This document shows positions 25,637 to 35,615 of a stretch of 64,000 nt of DNA, one piece after another. A program made the translations under genes and the position numbers. This DNA is from Dysgonomonas sp. 520 (lineage in GTDB: Bacteria > Bacteroidota > Bacteroidia > Bacteroidales > Dysgonomonadaceae). The notes beneath the pieces were generated by a model. The model made no database searches. It was not told where the DNA came from and saw only the letters and a list, made by a program, of their open reading frames with translations. The stretch spans positions 1 through 64,000 of the forward strand of contig NZ_QVMP01000016.1 in the NCBI RefSeq assembly GCF_010501095.1. The letters are read 5' to 3'. Position 1 is the stretch's first letter; each line of letters opens with the position of its first letter.

Positions 25637-26860
25637 ATGAAAAATAATCTTATACTACTTTCAATCTTGTTTTTGTCTGTCAATTTTATTTCGGCACAAA
25701 ATGTACCTACTATAAATGCCACTATTGTGAATGGAAGTTATCCGGATGATACACAATTTAAGGAGTGGGAGCGTTACGACAAAATATACCGTTCTATGTT
25801 TGATAGCGACTGGAGGAAGATTAAAACGCTTGAAGGTTTATCTGCGGAAGACAGACGGTATATGGATATGATGTCCTCTAAATTTGACGGAGATTTGGAG
25901 GAGTATCCTTGGGCTGTTATCGGTCCCGGTTGCAGTTGGTATTGCGGAGCGTCTTATGAGATGAAGGCTTCTTCCATTTTGCCCGATGCAGGAAAAAATA
26001 CGTATAAGGTTGAGAATCTTTTGGATGACGATGTGCGTACAGCCTGGGTTGAGGGTGTGAAAGGATACGGGATAGGGGAGAGTGTCTCTTTTATTTTCGC
26101 CGAAGGGGCCGCACGCGCCACCTCGTGCAGTTTGGTGACAGGATATTCGAAAGATGAGCGCACATGGAAAAATAATTCGAGGGTAAAGGCATTTAATATT
26201 TATGAAAATGAAAAGTTGGTTGCTGCCGTTAATCTGAAAGATACAAGGTGTATTCAATCTTTTGAACTGAAAAATCATCGTCGAAATAAGGAGGCTATGA
26301 CCCTCAAGTTTGTTATTACTGAAGTTTATAAAGGTGACAAGTATGATGATACAGCTTTCAGTGAAATTGTTTTCGATGGAGAAGATGTGCATTGTTTGGC
26401 GGCGGGCACAAACATCACAATGGCAGACGGATCCTTAAAAAAGATTGAGGACGTTGCGGTCGGAGATTCGGTTCTTTCGTATGATGAGCAAACGAACTCG
26501 GCTTTTGCAAATAAAGTGAAAAAACTACATTCGGCTATACATCAGAATATTGTAAAGATAACTTTGTCGAGCGGAATAACCCAAAAGACAATTTATACTA
26601 CGGACGATCACCCATTTTGGTCGGGAGAAGATTGGGTGTCGTACAATCCTGAAAAAACGAGCAGATGCAAACATTATGAAACTATTGGTAGGTATGATAT
26701 AGGGAAGCCTCTACTGGTTTTGTATTGGGGAAAGGGTGCAGTGCCTACGCAAATAACAAATATAGAAGTGTTGTCGGGCAAATTCCAAACCTACACATTG
26801 GAGTTGGAAAATGGAGACGGCTGTTTTATAGCAAATTCTTTTGTAGTAGGGCAGGAGTGA
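25637..26860 (+). CDS. secreted protein with discoidin-like and terminal Hint domains
   Basis: A 407-residue exported protein (signal peptide 1-20, ending FISAQ). Residues about 90-250 look like the F5/8-type-C-like domain found with NADase-type toxins (VENLLDDDVRTAWVEGVKGYG and FNIYENEKLV segments). Residues 252-407 are a Hint (hedgehog/intein) fold: Cys253 at the start (HCLAAGTNITMADGS), VGDSVLSYD, and the TTDDH motif at 321-325. The usual closing HN is replaced by a VVGQE tail, and no cargo follows. Self-cleavage at Cys253 is possible but not shown. It resembles the processing part of polymorphic secreted proteins. Confidence 0.75.
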   Translation: MKNNLILLSILFLSVNFISAQNVPTINATIVNGSYPDDTQFKEWERYDKIYRSMFDSDWRKIKTLEGLSAEDRRYMDMMSSKFDGDLEEYPWAVIGPGCSWYCGASYEMKASSILPDAGKNTYKVENLLDDDVRTAWVEGVKGYGIGESVSFIFAEGAARATSCSLVTGYSKDERTWKNNSRVKAFNIYENEKLVAAVNLKDTRCIQSFELKNHRRNKEAMTLKFVITEVYKGDKYDDTAFSEIVFDGEDVHCLAAGTNITMADGSLKKIEDVAVGDSVLSYDEQTNSAFANKVKKLHSAIHQNIVKITLSSGITQKTIYTTDDHPFWSGEDWVSYNPEKTSRCKHYETIGRYDIGKPLLVLYWGKGAVPTQITNIEVLSGKFQTYTLELENGDGCFIANSFVVGQE

Positions 26861-26866
26861 TTTTGT

Positions 26867-27934
26867 CTAGTCTTTAAATGGTAATTTTAGTTGGATGGCA
26901 AACTGATCGCTTTCGTCATCCATATTTTTTATACTTAACCCGATCAGGCGAACCCTGGGAGACAAGTCTACTTGCCTGAGCAGATCAAATCCTATTTCGA
27001 ATAGGGTGTGGAAACTGGTGACGGGTAATGCCACCGTTTTGCTGCGGGTGATGACTTTAAAGTCTGCGAACTTCAATTTCAGGGTTACGGTTCTGCCCAG
27101 AAAGTCACGTTTGCCTATTCGTTCTATTACGTCTTGGGCAACTTCACTAAGTTTTGTGCCCAATTCGGCTATGTCGTCTATGTCTGTGGAAAATGTTATT
27201 TCCGCTCCGATGGATTTTCTGATGCGGTTGGGTTCAACCGGGCGGTCGTCAATAGCCCTTGCATTCTGATAGTATATATGTCCGGCTTTGCCAAATATGG
27301 TCATTAGCTGAACTTCGGTTCGTCTTTTCAAATCGGCTCCGGTTTCTATACCCATTTGGTGCATTTTCATTGCGGTTACTTTTCCCACTCCAAAGAACCG
27401 TTCTATGGGAAGGCTTTCCACAAATTGTTCGGCTACTTTAGGCTTAATGATAAACAGTCCGTCTGGCTTATTGTAATCGGAAGCTATCTTTGCCAGAAAT
27501 TTGTTGAATGATACTCCTGCGGATGCCGTTAGTCCGGTTTCTTCCTTTATTCGTTTCTTTATTTCCTGAGCTATCTGTGTGGCAGAGGCTATACCTTTAT
27601 GGTTGTCTGTGACATCCAAAAAGGCTTCGTCGAGCGATAAAGGTTCTACAAGATCGGTATATTCAAGGAAAATATCCCTTATTTGTCTCGAAACTTCTCT
27701 GTATACGTCGAAGCGTGCTGGTACGAATATAAGTTGAGGGCATTTTCTTTTGGCTGTTTTGGATGCCATTGCCGAATGCACACCAAACTGTCGGGCCTCG
27801 TAACTGGCAGCGGCTACTACACCCCGATCGCCAGAGTAACCTACCGCAACAGGTTTGCCCCGGTATTCAGGATTGTCTCTTTGCTCGATGGAAGCATAAA
27901 AGGCGTCCATGTCTATATGGATAATTTTACGCAT
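26867..27934 (-). CDS. dinB: DNA polymerase IV (Y family)
   Basis: A 355-residue translesion polymerase. Catalytic carboxylates are present: Asp8 in HIDMDAFYAS, and Asp102-Glu103 in SLDEAFLD. The thumb helix-hairpin-helix (FFGVGKVTAMKMHQMG) and the little-finger domain follow. The C-terminus ends in QFAIQLKLPF, a QLxLPF-like clamp-binding motif, as expected for interaction with the sliding clamp. It copies past DNA lesions with low fidelity. It is monocistronic; a -7-like TAACTTTG precedes it at 27946-27953. It is convergent with the Hint gene. Confidence 0.93.
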   Translation of the reverse strand: MRKIIHIDMDAFYASIEQRDNPEYRGKPVAVGYSGDRGVVAAASYEARQFGVHSAMASKTAKRKCPQLIFVPARFDVYREVSRQIRDIFLEYTDLVEPLSLDEAFLDVTDNHKGIASATQIAQEIKKRIKEETGLTASAGVSFNKFLAKIASDYNKPDGLFIIKPKVAEQFVESLPIERFFGVGKVTAMKMHQMGIETGADLKRRTEVQLMTIFGKAGHIYYQNARAIDDRPVEPNRIRKSIGAEITFSTDIDDIAELGTKLSEVAQDVIERIGKRDFLGRTVTLKLKFADFKVITRSKTVALPVTSFHTLFEIGFDLLRQVDLSPRVRLIGLSIKNMDDESDQFAIQLKLPFKD

Positions 27935-27983
27935 ACTTCTTATTGCAAAGTTAGAAAATCATTGAAGTATTATTCATAAAAAA

Positions 27984-28013
27984 AGAGTTGTTAACTTTTG
28001 TGCTAACAACTCT
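27984..28013 (-). terminator. terminator of the SusC/SusD operon
   Basis: A perfect 10-bp stem (AGAGTTGTTA at 27984-27993 and TAACAACTCT at 28004-28013), followed on the minus strand by a run of seven T. Confidence 0.85.
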
Positions 28014-28045
28014 TCCTCTTTCTATTATAAGATGGTCATAATTGA

Positions 28046-28933
28046 CTAATCCATACTAATTTCCCACTTGAATGAGCCAAAACTTCCCTGATCAACAGTC
28101 AGTGGACCTACAAATTCCAACTTTCTGTTACAAGCATCTATGTCTCCCGATGCTGCAACTGCAAAATTAGAGTAAGGTCCGTATACCGGATATATTATAG
28201 TCTTAGGTATAGACAATGTATGTGTTGCCGGATCAAATTTTATATGTACAGGAACATCATCTTCCAAGAATCCGATCATAATTAGCTCTGTGTCTGATGC
28301 TTTAGTTGTAGTGATTTGGTATTCTGCACCATCATCGCTACCGTCAATGACAGTTGCTTTACCAACAAAATCATCAATAATGAGTGGGCAAACAACAGGA
28401 TAGCGTACACGAACCGAATATTTTCTGTCTCCTACTTCCCATCCGGCCTGAGCATTATTGTTAAATCCTGTTTCCGGAGTCCAGCCATAGACAACGTAAC
28501 CATCTTTCAATACAGCATTTGTTGTTATTTGAACCAACTCTCCACTTTGAGGCAAACCGGTTGTTCCAAATAGTTGATACATCTCACCCATATCTAGGCT
28601 TATTTCATTTTCAAAATCAGAGGGTTTGATGTTGTCTTTTACTATTTTTGTTGTAACTTTTTTATCTAAATCAGTAAAAACACCGACCAATTGAACATAG
28701 TCGAGATGAGAATAATCTCCTTGTTGCCAAGGTATGGATATCTTAACTTTATACGTTCCGTTAACATCTCCATCTTCAATCACACCATCCGTATCTGCAA
28801 CTCTATAGATGTCAACTACAACACCTTTCTTTACGTCGTCAATAGGATAGGGTAAGTCCCTGTCACATCCCGTAGCAAAAAGCATCACTAGGGCGACAAT
28901 AATATATGATCTGAATATATTGAAATATTTCAT
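28046..28933 (-). CDS. lipoprotein of the SusC/SusD operon
   Basis: A 295-residue lipoprotein starting MKYFNIFRSYIIVALV, with a lipobox ending FATGC (Cys23). The frame is open further upstream, but that part would overlap the end of susD. The mature part is two or three beta-sandwich-like segments, resembling SusE/SusF-like or DUF-type surface binding proteins, but no carbohydrate-binding module can be named. It is the last gene of a three-gene operon, 22 bp after the susD homologue. A surface location is inferred from the context. Confidence 0.7.
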   Translation of the reverse strand: MKYFNIFRSYIIVALVMLFATGCDRDLPYPIDDVKKGVVVDIYRVADTDGVIEDGDVNGTYKVKISIPWQQGDYSHLDYVQLVGVFTDLDKKVTTKIVKDNIKPSDFENEISLDMGEMYQLFGTTGLPQSGELVQITTNAVLKDGYVVYGWTPETGFNNNAQAGWEVGDRKYSVRVRYPVVCPLIIDDFVGKATVIDGSDDGAEYQITTTKASDTELIMIGFLEDDVPVHIKFDPATHTLSIPKTIIYPVYGPYSNFAVAASGDIDACNRKLEFVGPLTVDQGSFGSFKWEISMD

Positions 28934-28955
28934 AGTTCTTTTGTTTTTATAAGAT

Positions 28956-30626
28956 TTATTTGTCCCAGAAAATAATTTTTGAAGAGAGGTCTCTTCCTTC
29001 ATTTGTAACATTAGGATTTCTACTAACCTCAGAATCAGGATACCATAATGCTCTAGGATAATTGTTTATACCTTTCAATGGAATAGTTTCGGGGCCTATA
29101 GTAGGCTCTTTGTCCGGTTTGTACGGAGATATAGCTTCGCGTGTTTCTTTTGAGATAAGTGTTGGATATCCTGTACGACGGTAGTCTGTGTATGCTTCAA
29201 CCGGATTGAAGAAATTGGCAATCCATTTTTGAGTCATTACAATTCTAAGTTTTTCGTCATTTGTTGTTGCTTTGTCGTATACAGTCAATATTTTCTCTAC
29301 AAATTCATTTATATCTTTCTTTTCAATAACAGGAGCAGTTCCTTTTGCTGCCTGAGATACAGTATTCACGTGCTCTATTGAAGATCTTATTCCTTCGTCC
29401 AGCATTGCTCTTGCGTCACCGCTAGCATCACCTGTCAGGTATAGCTCAGCTTTTAAGAAAGGAACAGAATATGCCTGAAGCAGTTTTTCAGGGGCAATAC
29501 CCGTACCCACTCCTTTATCGCATTTTCCACCTTTGCCATCGTCGTATTTTCCTCCACAAGGGTAGATCCCTATAAATGAGGATGAAGAGCGTTGATCGCT
29601 ACCTGCATACGATGAATTTGATGCAAAGAATATTGATACGAATCCGCCGTCACGGTAATCAGTCATATTTTGTGCAATACTGTCTGCCGTACATTGGTTT
29701 ACCCAATAGTATGGAACACGAATATCTTTGATGTTTACGAATGGATTGTCTTTTACGTTGTAAGTCAAACCTGACATTGTTTCATAAATCCAAGGACTGA
29801 TATAATAAGTACTTTGACCTCCAAGATACTCACTTACATAGGCTTGATTACGTTCGTCCGGATTATCTTTATCTGTATGCTTAAATTCAAAATCTTCACC
29901 ATCTTCTAAAAAGTTATTTTCGCTAAGAAGGCTTGATAATTTTGAATCCCAATTGGTAATGTCGGATTTTGCCTTTCTCGAATTTACAAGAAGTTTCAAT
30001 TTCAGAGTGTTACCCATTTTTATCCACAAATCAATATCTCCTCCATAGAAAAGATCATCTTTGCCCGGTGTAAATTTGTTGGTCGATTCTTCATTTTCCA
30101 AATCTGCAATAGCTTCATCTATCAAAACAAACAAATCATTATAGATTTCTTTGTCTTTGTCTAATTTAGGGAAGAACAATTTATACACATTTGCTTCGCT
30201 GTATGGAACATCTCCCCATAAGTCAACCAAATTAGTATACAGATATGCTTTTAGCAATTTTCCAATCCCGGCATATTGAGAATTGTCGGTTTCCTCAGCC
30301 ATTTCGATAACTGCGTCAATGTTTTTTACCCCATAGGTATATACTCGTAACCAAGTGTTACCCATTGTTACGTACGTAGAGGAAATACTAAAGTTATCCA
30401 CTTCTCTGGTTGATAAATGGAATACATAAGAAGGTAAACTCGTCCCTAAAAAGTCGCCCGTAGCAAAAGAATTAGCTATTTCATATTGTGCTCCGGGAAG
30501 TAATGATGCTAATGTTGCGGTAGTCGGTTTGTTTGGATTGTTATTTACATCCAGATAGTCGTCACAACTAACGGTAAGCAATGCGACAGAACCAACTATA
30601 TAATAAATTAAATTTTTAATTTTCAT
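28956..30626 (-). CDS. SusD/RagB-family nutrient-binding lipoprotein
   Basis: A 556-residue SusD-like protein with the lipobox VSCDD (Cys21) and the usual N-terminal DYLDVNNNPNKPTTA segment. It carries the TPR-like helical pattern of the family and the typical C-terminal WYPDSEVSRNPN stretch. SusD proteins sit on the cell surface as the lid of a SusC channel and bind the substrate. This subtype (the SusD/RagB group with DVNNNPN) is widespread, and the ligand cannot be deduced. It lies 12 bp downstream of the SusC gene. Confidence 0.92.
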   Translation of the reverse strand: MKIKNLIYYIVGSVALLTVSCDDYLDVNNNPNKPTTATLASLLPGAQYEIANSFATGDFLGTSLPSYVFHLSTREVDNFSISSTYVTMGNTWLRVYTYGVKNIDAVIEMAEETDNSQYAGIGKLLKAYLYTNLVDLWGDVPYSEANVYKLFFPKLDKDKEIYNDLFVLIDEAIADLENEESTNKFTPGKDDLFYGGDIDLWIKMGNTLKLKLLVNSRKAKSDITNWDSKLSSLLSENNFLEDGEDFEFKHTDKDNPDERNQAYVSEYLGGQSTYYISPWIYETMSGLTYNVKDNPFVNIKDIRVPYYWVNQCTADSIAQNMTDYRDGGFVSIFFASNSSYAGSDQRSSSSFIGIYPCGGKYDDGKGGKCDKGVGTGIAPEKLLQAYSVPFLKAELYLTGDASGDARAMLDEGIRSSIEHVNTVSQAAKGTAPVIEKKDINEFVEKILTVYDKATTNDEKLRIVMTQKWIANFFNPVEAYTDYRRTGYPTLISKETREAISPYKPDKEPTIGPETIPLKGINNYPRALWYPDSEVSRNPNVTNEGRDLSSKIIFWDK

Positions 30627-30638
30627 ATTAAGTGATTT

Positions 30639-33600
30639 TTAGAATGTTAATCTCAAATTAAAAGCAAAACGTCTGGTGTTTGGAGCCGATGTATAGTCAA
30701 TACCTTGCATATTAGAGCCTCCGTAAGAGCCAGCCATTGTCGGATCATAATTTGAGTGTTTTGGTACATTAGGTGCATGGAACCATAGGTTACGAGCCAC
30801 GAAAGACACGTTTGCCGATCCGATGAATGTGTTTTGTAGCCATTTCTTTGGCAAGTCATATCCTAACGATATTTCTCTTAATCTTAATGTTGTTGCATCA
30901 TAAGTCATCACTTCATCTACACCATTGCTTGCGAATGAAGTCACAGACGATGTGGCAGCAAACCAAAGATCTGATTCTGTCATTTGTATGTTGTTGGGAA
31001 TTTTATTTCCATTCGCATCCAGTATTGGCTGTTGTGTTGACGCATCTGCTAAAACACCGGGCATAATACGTCCGCCATAACGGTTTTCAGTATCTTTAGT
31101 TACCCCACGTCCAAGAAGATCAGATACATATGTGGTGTAGATATTTCCTCCAACTTGAAGATCGAACATAACGCCAAGAGATATACCTTTGTATGTAAAT
31201 GTATTGGAAAGGCTTGCTTTGTATTTCGGTGCAGGGTCACCTAAATAAGTAGGTTCATTATTTCTTAGGTAAAAACCTGAATTTGCATCAATAAGCATAT
31301 TGCCTTCGTCGTCACGAGCGATAGTGCTACCATACAAAGCACCGTATGGCTTACCTTTTACCATTCTCAGTTTAGGTTCTGTAAAGTCTGTATACATGTC
31401 AACAGCATCCACTCCATTTGTCAACTCTTTTACTTCACTTTTGTTTTTTGTGTAAGTTGCATATAGATCCCATTTGAAGTCATTTGTTGCAATCGGAATA
31501 AGATTCAATCCTATTTCTACCCCTTTGTTATTAATCTTACCAAAGTTTGTCCAGTAACTTCCATATCCTGAAGAATAAGGGAGGGTAAGTGGTGCAATTT
31601 GGTCTGTTGTATTCCTGTTGTAGTAAGTGAAATCAATATTAACACGTCTATTAACTAATTGCAACTCTGCGCCAAACTCTATTTCTGTTGTAAATTCCGG
31701 TTTCAGTTTATCATCAAATAATTCATCATTAAGCGTTAACTTAGGAACTCCATTGTATGGCCTGCCTATTGTGTAGAAGCCATTTTTGTAATATGGATCA
31801 GCATCGTTACCTACTTTAGCCCAACTCAAACGCACCTTACCGAAGTTCAGCATATCATTTTCCAACCCGAAAGCATCTGTAAATACTAACGATCCTGAAA
31901 CAGAAGGATAGAAGTAGCTCCTTTTGTTTTTTGGTAGCGTTGACGAAAGGTCGTTACGTCCGGTAAGTGTAATAAACGCATAGTTTTTATAATCTACTGT
32001 TACATCACCAAAAAAACCAACCAGACGTTGTTCTCTTTTTTCTGCTAAAGCTATTTGAGATTCTGTATTTAGTACATTTTTTACACCTTTAGACATAATG
32101 TTCTTACCCGTTATCGTATTGTCGTTCGATGTACGTTGGTTCACGCTTTGCCCCAGGTGGGCTATGATTCCATAGTCTTGTTTGATTCTGGTTTTATATT
32201 CAAGTATCAAATTTGACTCTATTTCTTGAAAATTATAATCAATATCTTTGATGCGCCCTTTTCCTCCTAAAGCTCTTGATCCAAGATTCAGTATTTCTTG
32301 ACGCTTCATTTTATAATCGTTGATACCTATGGTGTAGGTAGCAGAAAATTCTTTTGAAAACTCATAAGCTGCATTGAAATTTGCCACTATTCTGTCCATC
32401 TTTGTATTGATGGTGTTATATTTCCAAGACCAAAGTGGGTTATCTGCTTGATCTCCAACATAGAATAAAGAATTTCCATCAGGAGTTTCGTATGGAAGCG
32501 ACATATCCCAGTTACGACCAAGAATTAAAGCTCTGGCCAGAGACGATGCTCCGATACCACTCGATTGGTTGTTTCCGTACATCGCACCATTTTGCGTACT
32601 GCTCGAAAAAGATAATTTTCCACCAACTGTAAGTCCGTTAGTTAACTTCTGGTTACCTCCTACACTTATTCCATATCTGCTGAAATCTGAATGAGGTATA
32701 TAGCTGTCCTGATCCATTTTAGATAATGTAGCACTGAAGTTACCTTTATCGTTATAGCTTGAGATATTTGCAGAAATATCATAGATTCCACCTGTTTCGA
32801 AAAGATCTTTCACATTGTTTTTATATGCCTTGTAAGGAACTACGTCCGGAAGATCCGGATAATATTTTCCATATCCCGCAGAGCTAAAGACATCACTGAG
32901 AGAGATTTCTTTTATGTCTCCGCCAAATGGCGCTCCCCAAGATCCGTTAGCACTAGTTGGAATGAAGTTGTTACCACCTCCAAATTTATTTTGATAGTTA
33001 GGTAGTGCGGTTACTTCTTCTATTGTATATGAGGCATTTATAGTTACTTCTGTGCCTTTGCCTGCATTTTTTCTGTTTCTCGATCCAGATTTTGTAGTTA
33101 TAAGTATTACCCCGTTTGCAGCTCTTGAGCCATACAGAGAAGCCGCAGCCGCACCTTTAAGAACGCTCATCGACTCTATATCATTTGGGTCGAGAGTTGA
33201 TATTCCGGTACCATATGCACCTCCGGCTTCACCCGCCTGATCTTGGCCACTAGTGCTCTCGTTGCTATATGGCATACCATCTACAACATACAATGGTTCG
33301 TTGTTTCCGAAGAAAGAAGAATTTCCTCGAATAGTGACTCTGGTTGCCGATCCTGCCGATCCTGATGCTCCGTTAATACTAACTCCCGGAATTTTACCAT
33401 CAAGCGAACGCAACATATCAGGTTCTGCTTTTTGCATAGCTTCGTTTGCATCAACTATCGACATGCCATACCCTAACGAGCGGCTTGCCCTTTCGATACC
33501 GATAGCAGTGACTACCAGTTCGTCTAAACTTGTGTTAGATTTCAGAATTACTCTCACATTTGGTGTTATAGCTACCTCTTTTGTGTCCATACCAACGTAT

Positions 33601-33818
33601 GAAACTACTAATGTTTTGCTATCGGCAGGAACATTCAAGGTGAACTTTCCGTCTACGTCAGTAGCATCCCCTACATTTGTACCTTTAACAATAACTGATG
33701 CGCCAATTATAGCTTCGCCGGTATCATCTACAACGATTCCGGTTACTTGCTTTGTCTGAGCCATCGTAACCCCGATGCTTAAGAATAAGCATGATAAGAC
33801 AAATAACAATCTTTTCAT
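30639..33818 (-). CDS. SusC/RagA-family TonB-linked outer-membrane transporter
   Basis: A 1059-residue TonB-dependent receptor. It has a signal peptide (1-20), a carboxypeptidase-regulatory-like beta domain (about 23-100, TGIVVDDTGEAIIGASVIV), a plug domain with the SusC signatures (PEVNG-type GKIPGVSINGASG, LYVVDGMPY and AASLYGSRAANGVILITTK), and a 22-strand barrel ending in Phe. It imports a ligand captured by SusD using TonB energy. No glycoside hydrolase, lyase, sigma/anti-sigma pair or hybrid sensor lies nearby, so the substrate is open; it may be a glycan or a peptide. Confidence 0.95.
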   Translation of the reverse strand: MKRLLFVLSCLFLSIGVTMAQTKQVTGIVVDDTGEAIIGASVIVKGTNVGDATDVDGKFTLNVPADSKTLVVSYVGMDTKEVAITPNVRVILKSNTSLDELVVTAIGIERASRSLGYGMSIVDANEAMQKAEPDMLRSLDGKIPGVSINGASGSAGSATRVTIRGNSSFFGNNEPLYVVDGMPYSNESTSGQDQAGEAGGAYGTGISTLDPNDIESMSVLKGAAAASLYGSRAANGVILITTKSGSRNRKNAGKGTEVTINASYTIEEVTALPNYQNKFGGGNNFIPTSANGSWGAPFGGDIKEISLSDVFSSAGYGKYYPDLPDVVPYKAYKNNVKDLFETGGIYDISANISSYNDKGNFSATLSKMDQDSYIPHSDFSRYGISVGGNQKLTNGLTVGGKLSFSSSTQNGAMYGNNQSSGIGASSLARALILGRNWDMSLPYETPDGNSLFYVGDQADNPLWSWKYNTINTKMDRIVANFNAAYEFSKEFSATYTIGINDYKMKRQEILNLGSRALGGKGRIKDIDYNFQEIESNLILEYKTRIKQDYGIIAHLGQSVNQRTSNDNTITGKNIMSKGVKNVLNTESQIALAEKREQRLVGFFGDVTVDYKNYAFITLTGRNDLSSTLPKNKRSYFYPSVSGSLVFTDAFGLENDMLNFGKVRLSWAKVGNDADPYYKNGFYTIGRPYNGVPKLTLNDELFDDKLKPEFTTEIEFGAELQLVNRRVNIDFTYYNRNTTDQIAPLTLPYSSGYGSYWTNFGKINNKGVEIGLNLIPIATNDFKWDLYATYTKNKSEVKELTNGVDAVDMYTDFTEPKLRMVKGKPYGALYGSTIARDDEGNMLIDANSGFYLRNNEPTYLGDPAPKYKASLSNTFTYKGISLGVMFDLQVGGNIYTTYVSDLLGRGVTKDTENRYGGRIMPGVLADASTQQPILDANGNKIPNNIQMTESDLWFAATSSVTSFASNGVDEVMTYDATTLRLREISLGYDLPKKWLQNTFIGSANVSFVARNLWFHAPNVPKHSNYDPTMAGSYGGSNMQGIDYTSAPNTRRFAFNLRLTF

Positions 33819-33887
33819 AAATTAAAATTTAGTTAAACCCAATTACGACTTAATAATAATTATCTTCTTTTAAGTAGTCTAAACGCA

Positions 33888-33919
33888 CAAACATACGTAT
33901 AAGTTCATTAACATACAAA
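33888..33919 (-). promoter_or_regulatory. promoter of the SusC/SusD operon
   Basis: On the minus strand TTTG, a 20-bp spacer and TATGTTTG fit the Bacteroidetes consensus. It would give a leader of about 65 nt. The rest of the 369-bp gap 33819-34187 shows no gene and no clear operator. Confidence 0.6.
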
Positions 33920-34187
33920 AACTAATTTGTTAAAATAGTGATAAATTGTCTCTGTGTCTCATAAATAGTCGGTTTTTATCCTTGTAAAATATCTTTTTTT
34001 TTGATATTTTAGTGTAGATAATGACAAAATGATAGTGTGATGGCGAATTTCGTAAGTATATTCTGTCTGTATGATGTTAGCAAATGATAAATCTATTGAA
34101 AAGATAGTCGTTTTTACTTATTCTAAGAATAAAATGTTATTTCTTAAAAACAAATTTTATAAAAAATGAACGTTTCTAGAGTATGTG

Positions 34188-35600
34188 TCAGAGGTTGTTG
34201 TAGAGTTGTCTGTTCTCGTTTAGCTCCAATAGACGGGATATGAGGTCGTGACGGTCTTGCCCGAACGAATCTACTTGAAGTGGTGTGAAAAATGATAGAA
34301 GAAGCTCCTCTAATTCATTTACAGAGAGTGTGTTGATGATTTCTTCGAAGCTTTCGGAATCTCCCGATTCAAAATATACAAGAGCCAATCTGTGTTTGGC
34401 TTCGGAGGTATCTTCCTGAATGTTTATCATCTCGGAAAGATATTTTATGGCTTTCTTGTAATTTTCGTCTTCAATGGCAATTGTGGCAAGTTTATCTAGC
34501 AGGTATATGTTTCCTGCCTTTTCTATCAAAGCCTTCTCTAAAAAGTACATAGCTTGCTTGAAGTTGCCTTGTTGATGACGTAGTTCGCCGGCTATTATGA
34601 AAATGTCGGTAGAATTTTCGTCAAGTTCAAATCCTCTTTTCACACATTCTTCGGCTTTGTCGAACATTTCTTGCTGAATATAAAGAAATGCTTTTTTTGC
34701 ATATAATTCAGGATTGTCCGGCTCCAAGGTTGATGCTTTGTTGATGCAAATCATCGCTTTTTCGTAGTCTTCTACGGAAACATAGCATTCTGTTAGCGAT
34801 AAAAGAGTGGAAACATTATCGGGTTCAACTTGCAGGCTTTCCTCAAACTTATCGATGGCTTCGTCCGTCCTGTCACAAAGTGAAAGGTAATGGCCCATAA
34901 GTTTGAGAAGATTGATATCCGTATTGTTTATTGTGAGTGCAAAATCGAATGCGTCTATTGCTTTCACATAATCTTCCTGCATCGAGTATAGTTTCCCGAT
35001 ATTGACCCACGCTTCGTAAAAGTATGGGTCAATATCAAGTATCCTATTGTTTATTTCGATGGCAATATCGTATTGTTTTGTCATTTCATAGCAGAAAGAC
35101 AAGTCGCTCAAGGCTTCGATATTGTTGGGGTTGTATTCGAGGCTTTTGCTGAGGAAATAGATGGCTTCTTTAAACAAATCGGCCTCTACGTACAAGAATC
35201 CGAGTTCGAGAAAAGTGCTTTCTTTATTATCTTCTTCTCGAATCAGTTTTTCAGCGTAATATGTGGCTTCGGCAGTCAATCCTAGTTGCAGATAACATTC
35301 CACTTTAAGCAGATAAAGATCGAAGTCGTATTCATTCAGATAAATATCCAGATAATCGAGCGCCTCTTTGTAAAATCCTTCGAAGGCAAGCATTTTTCCT
35401 CTTTTCAACATCAGCAATTGATTATTCGGATGAATGGATAAGGCTAATTCTAAAACCGATTTAGCTTTCTCCCAGTCGTCGCTAGAGTCGTAATAATCAA
35501 TTAGTTCTTCAAATTCGTCTGCATCAAGGTACAGGCTCTTTCCTAGGAGTAGAGAGTCTTCGTACCGTTGAACCAAATTTGAGATGTTTCTTTTTGCCAT
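34188..35600 (-). CDS. tetratricopeptide-repeat protein
   Basis: A 470-residue cytoplasmic protein made almost wholly of TPR units (about 11-12). The 34-residue repeats show the W/L-G-A-P spacing, for example YDIAIEINNRILDIDPYFYEAWVNI and AIDKFEESLQVEPDNVSTLL, each read here in part. There is no signal peptide or enzyme domain. TPR arrays bind other proteins. It starts 15 bp after glnS and is on the same transcript, a pairing seen in Bacteroidales, but the functional link is unknown. Confidence 0.85.
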   Translation of the reverse strand: MAKRNISNLVQRYEDSLLLGKSLYLDADEFEELIDYYDSSDDWEKAKSVLELALSIHPNNQLLMLKRGKMLAFEGFYKEALDYLDIYLNEYDFDLYLLKVECYLQLGLTAEATYYAEKLIREEDNKESTFLELGFLYVEADLFKEAIYFLSKSLEYNPNNIEALSDLSFCYEMTKQYDIAIEINNRILDIDPYFYEAWVNIGKLYSMQEDYVKAIDAFDFALTINNTDINLLKLMGHYLSLCDRTDEAIDKFEESLQVEPDNVSTLLSLTECYVSVEDYEKAMICINKASTLEPDNPELYAKKAFLYIQQEMFDKAEECVKRGFELDENSTDIFIIAGELRHQQGNFKQAMYFLEKALIEKAGNIYLLDKLATIAIEDENYKKAIKYLSEMINIQEDTSEAKHRLALVYFESGDSESFEEIINTLSVNELEELLLSFFTPLQVDSFGQDRHDLISRLLELNENRQLYNNL

Positions 35601-35615
35601 CGAATATAGTTGTCT

